In this document: piece after piece, positions 63,201-63,347 of the stretch | Numbering within the stretch: the stretch's first letter is position 1 | Layout: every line of letters starts with the position of its first letter | Origin: Myxococcales bacterium | GTDB taxonomy: Bacteria; Myxococcota_A; Polyangia; Nannocystales; Nannocystaceae | DNA: 63,347 bases | Reading direction: 5' to 3' | Assembly: GCA_014240065.1 (NCBI GenBank) | Contig: JAAZXR010000023.1 | Coordinates: forward strand, 1-63,347 | Translations under genes and position numbers: made by a program | Notes under the pieces: generated by a model | What the model was told of the DNA's origin: nothing | Databases searched by the model: none | Seen by the model: the letters and a program-made list of their open reading frames with translations, nothing else

Positions 63201-63347
63201 CGGGCGTGTTCTCGCCCATAGAGCTTGGCGCCGGCGAGCGCCTCCGCGAGGAGACAACCGAGCCTCCAATGCGAGGGGACCTCGTCGAAGGCGCGCTCGA
63301 GCAGGATCAGCGCCTCGTCGGTTCGGCCGAGCCGGTGGAGACAGTCG
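60245..63347 (-). CDS. Large TPR-like helical repeat protein, truncated by window edge
   Basis: The frame is open to the end of the window; 1033 residues are visible and the N-terminus is missing. A start codon at 63160 is possible, but the coding pattern continues upstream (YGREHARLRALAQRDLPAHQ), so the gene is longer. Most of it is degenerate TPR-type helix pairs, for example HLQRALKLDPELTEARDILVELK and KRALALVQRAHALQPDAPE. The last 300 residues form a distinct domain with LGPGMIALDNAALPRLLVHP and end at MEALCMAPL. No signal peptide is visible. Such proteins scaffold multi-protein assemblies; the partner is unknown. Confidence 0.78.
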   Translation of the reverse strand, partial: DCLHRLGRTDEALILLERAFDEVPSHWRLGCLLAEALAGAKLYGREHARLRALAQRDLPAHQLARVCLRIARLLHSHAGEIELAEQPTHVEIERHLQRALKLDPELTEARDILVELKRSGGDLKSMAAIWQEGLRNMAPGSSRASRLLDLCEVYVSEIPSEALRLDYMLRAISERGIPPRILDRAETIVRRIPDTAQIASGLIIAASNLPPHDRITQGRVLTLASVAWETGEDYQAASLAKQAAREAFAALPDPPANRAGATTGSFHVVDATQEGAAEPQDADADASWPVEAWVAHLTRKGLANVEGRAQSLDILEMRELRNGKFEAFVSAIEAAGDDAASSQGLAELRCDALDRLCRYGAARRHLTPLLRPSLAACAGDGEQTSRVFRLLANHTDLVAEELLALLPNPMRREELLVALCAELSRSELIAPLRHVEHIERIERLTAGLEPAGWIRDRLESALSMCVHDHQKEIILRGIRGCLRTHDEPVAREQITSRLVGVLVGSGDRERALAECRGALSELAPGSDLERVYLDLAGADPIALEILMAPADPADPADRSGRALHPRLGSILLRAARAVQERRADPKRALALVQRAHALQPDAPEISALLIEHAFETGAHDLAAAVARDVARTRGDVDDRLVFGAISEVLVMGPASEVMLILRARAPTPTRVALLCKAMSQAADQLCAHGPLARLDAIITVAAAIADQHDRTLVVLFNQWSRLQRCRTAGDYLLAGRLAERSRDIDAAFWAYQVAARQSPGGRAQGLSRHLRPRLLSLDALVNQDLKTSSWCGPLARFVARAKVATFGVSGARPPYEEQHDEDGRRVASTVRRILSQFHASSTIDVDVCAVAEPLGPGMIALDNAALPRLLVHPDFQHQARPEQRFRVARAMCAIDLGLAPVADVEPTHPVVLLDALATSVQPARARRHDDSEPIFHRLLDNGISSIEIDSTSRRRVIAEIDAWHECDDDGLLLSSTLEDCLDLAAVLVSGHLDGAFAAFERDRSGDLREDGFHGDALDERVLRLMEALCMAPL
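61675..61701 (-). repeat. Three perfect 9-base tandem repeats
   Basis: GGTCCGCGG is repeated three times without change inside the TPR gene. On the coding strand this yields an ADPADPAD-type stretch. The unit is a multiple of three, so copy-number change would keep the frame. Confidence 0.75.

Overview
This window is high-GC DNA from a Gram-negative aerobe, most likely a myxobacterium of the Nannocystaceae type (Myxococcota). The main reasons are a giant lipoprotein built from myxobacterial Cys-rich CGDG...CDDG repeats, lipoproteins with Ser/Gly/Asp-rich linkers, TPR proteins with paired C-terminal membrane segments, an alternative complex III (ACIII) respiratory operon and an Oar-like TonB-dependent receptor. 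The taxonomic call is inference from gene content; no rRNA is present.

Layout. 1-1.0 kb: a truncated Cys-rich lipoprotein (minus strand) and tRNA-Asn. 1.2-7.0 kb: a minus-strand arginine operon, argC-argJ/B-argF-argR-argH, in which argJ is fused to a degenerate acetylglutamate-kinase domain. 7.4-16.8 kb: a 2749-residue Cys-rich surface lipoprotein with 57 repeat units, followed by a TPR membrane protein. 16.9 kb: tRNA-Gly(GCC) with a clear promoter and terminator. 17.3-23.7 kb: a small secreted protein, then three proteins carrying seven DsbA-like thioredoxin domains in tandem, then a TlpA/ResA-like thioredoxin. 23.7-28.8 kb: an alpha/beta hydrolase (minus) divergent from an overlapping operon of a Cys-rich membrane protein, heme O synthase (ctaB), an ABC-2 exporter and a SCO copper chaperone.

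29.5-42.9 kb: the complete ACIII operon actABCDEF, a small membrane protein, a second SCO protein and a caa3-type cytochrome c oxidase (coxB with fused cytochrome c, coxA of the A2 type, coxC, coxD), closed by a terminator. 43.1-52.2 kb: moaA, then a cytochrome c maturation operon (ccmE-ccmF-two unknowns-ccmA-ccmB-ccmC-ccmD-like). CcmE carries the CxxxY heme-binding variant and no ccmH lies in the operon. 52.3-63.3 kb: acyl-CoA dehydrogenase, glutamate racemase, a second TPR membrane protein, a TonB-dependent receptor, an HCCA-isomerase-like DsbA-family protein (minus) and a truncated TPR protein (minus).

How it fits together. From 17 to 52 kb the window is largely one respiratory-chain neighbourhood: it encodes ACIII and the oxidase, heme O synthesis, copper delivery (two SCO proteins), extracytoplasmic thiol chemistry, and attachment of heme to the c-type cytochromes these complexes use. 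Several genes have a -10 like hexamer 5-7 bases before the start codon, suggesting leaderless transcripts. The least explained parts are the seven-domain thioredoxin cluster beside the giant cysteine protein, the ArgJ/pseudo-ArgB fusion, and the variant Ccm operon with two unknown membrane proteins.
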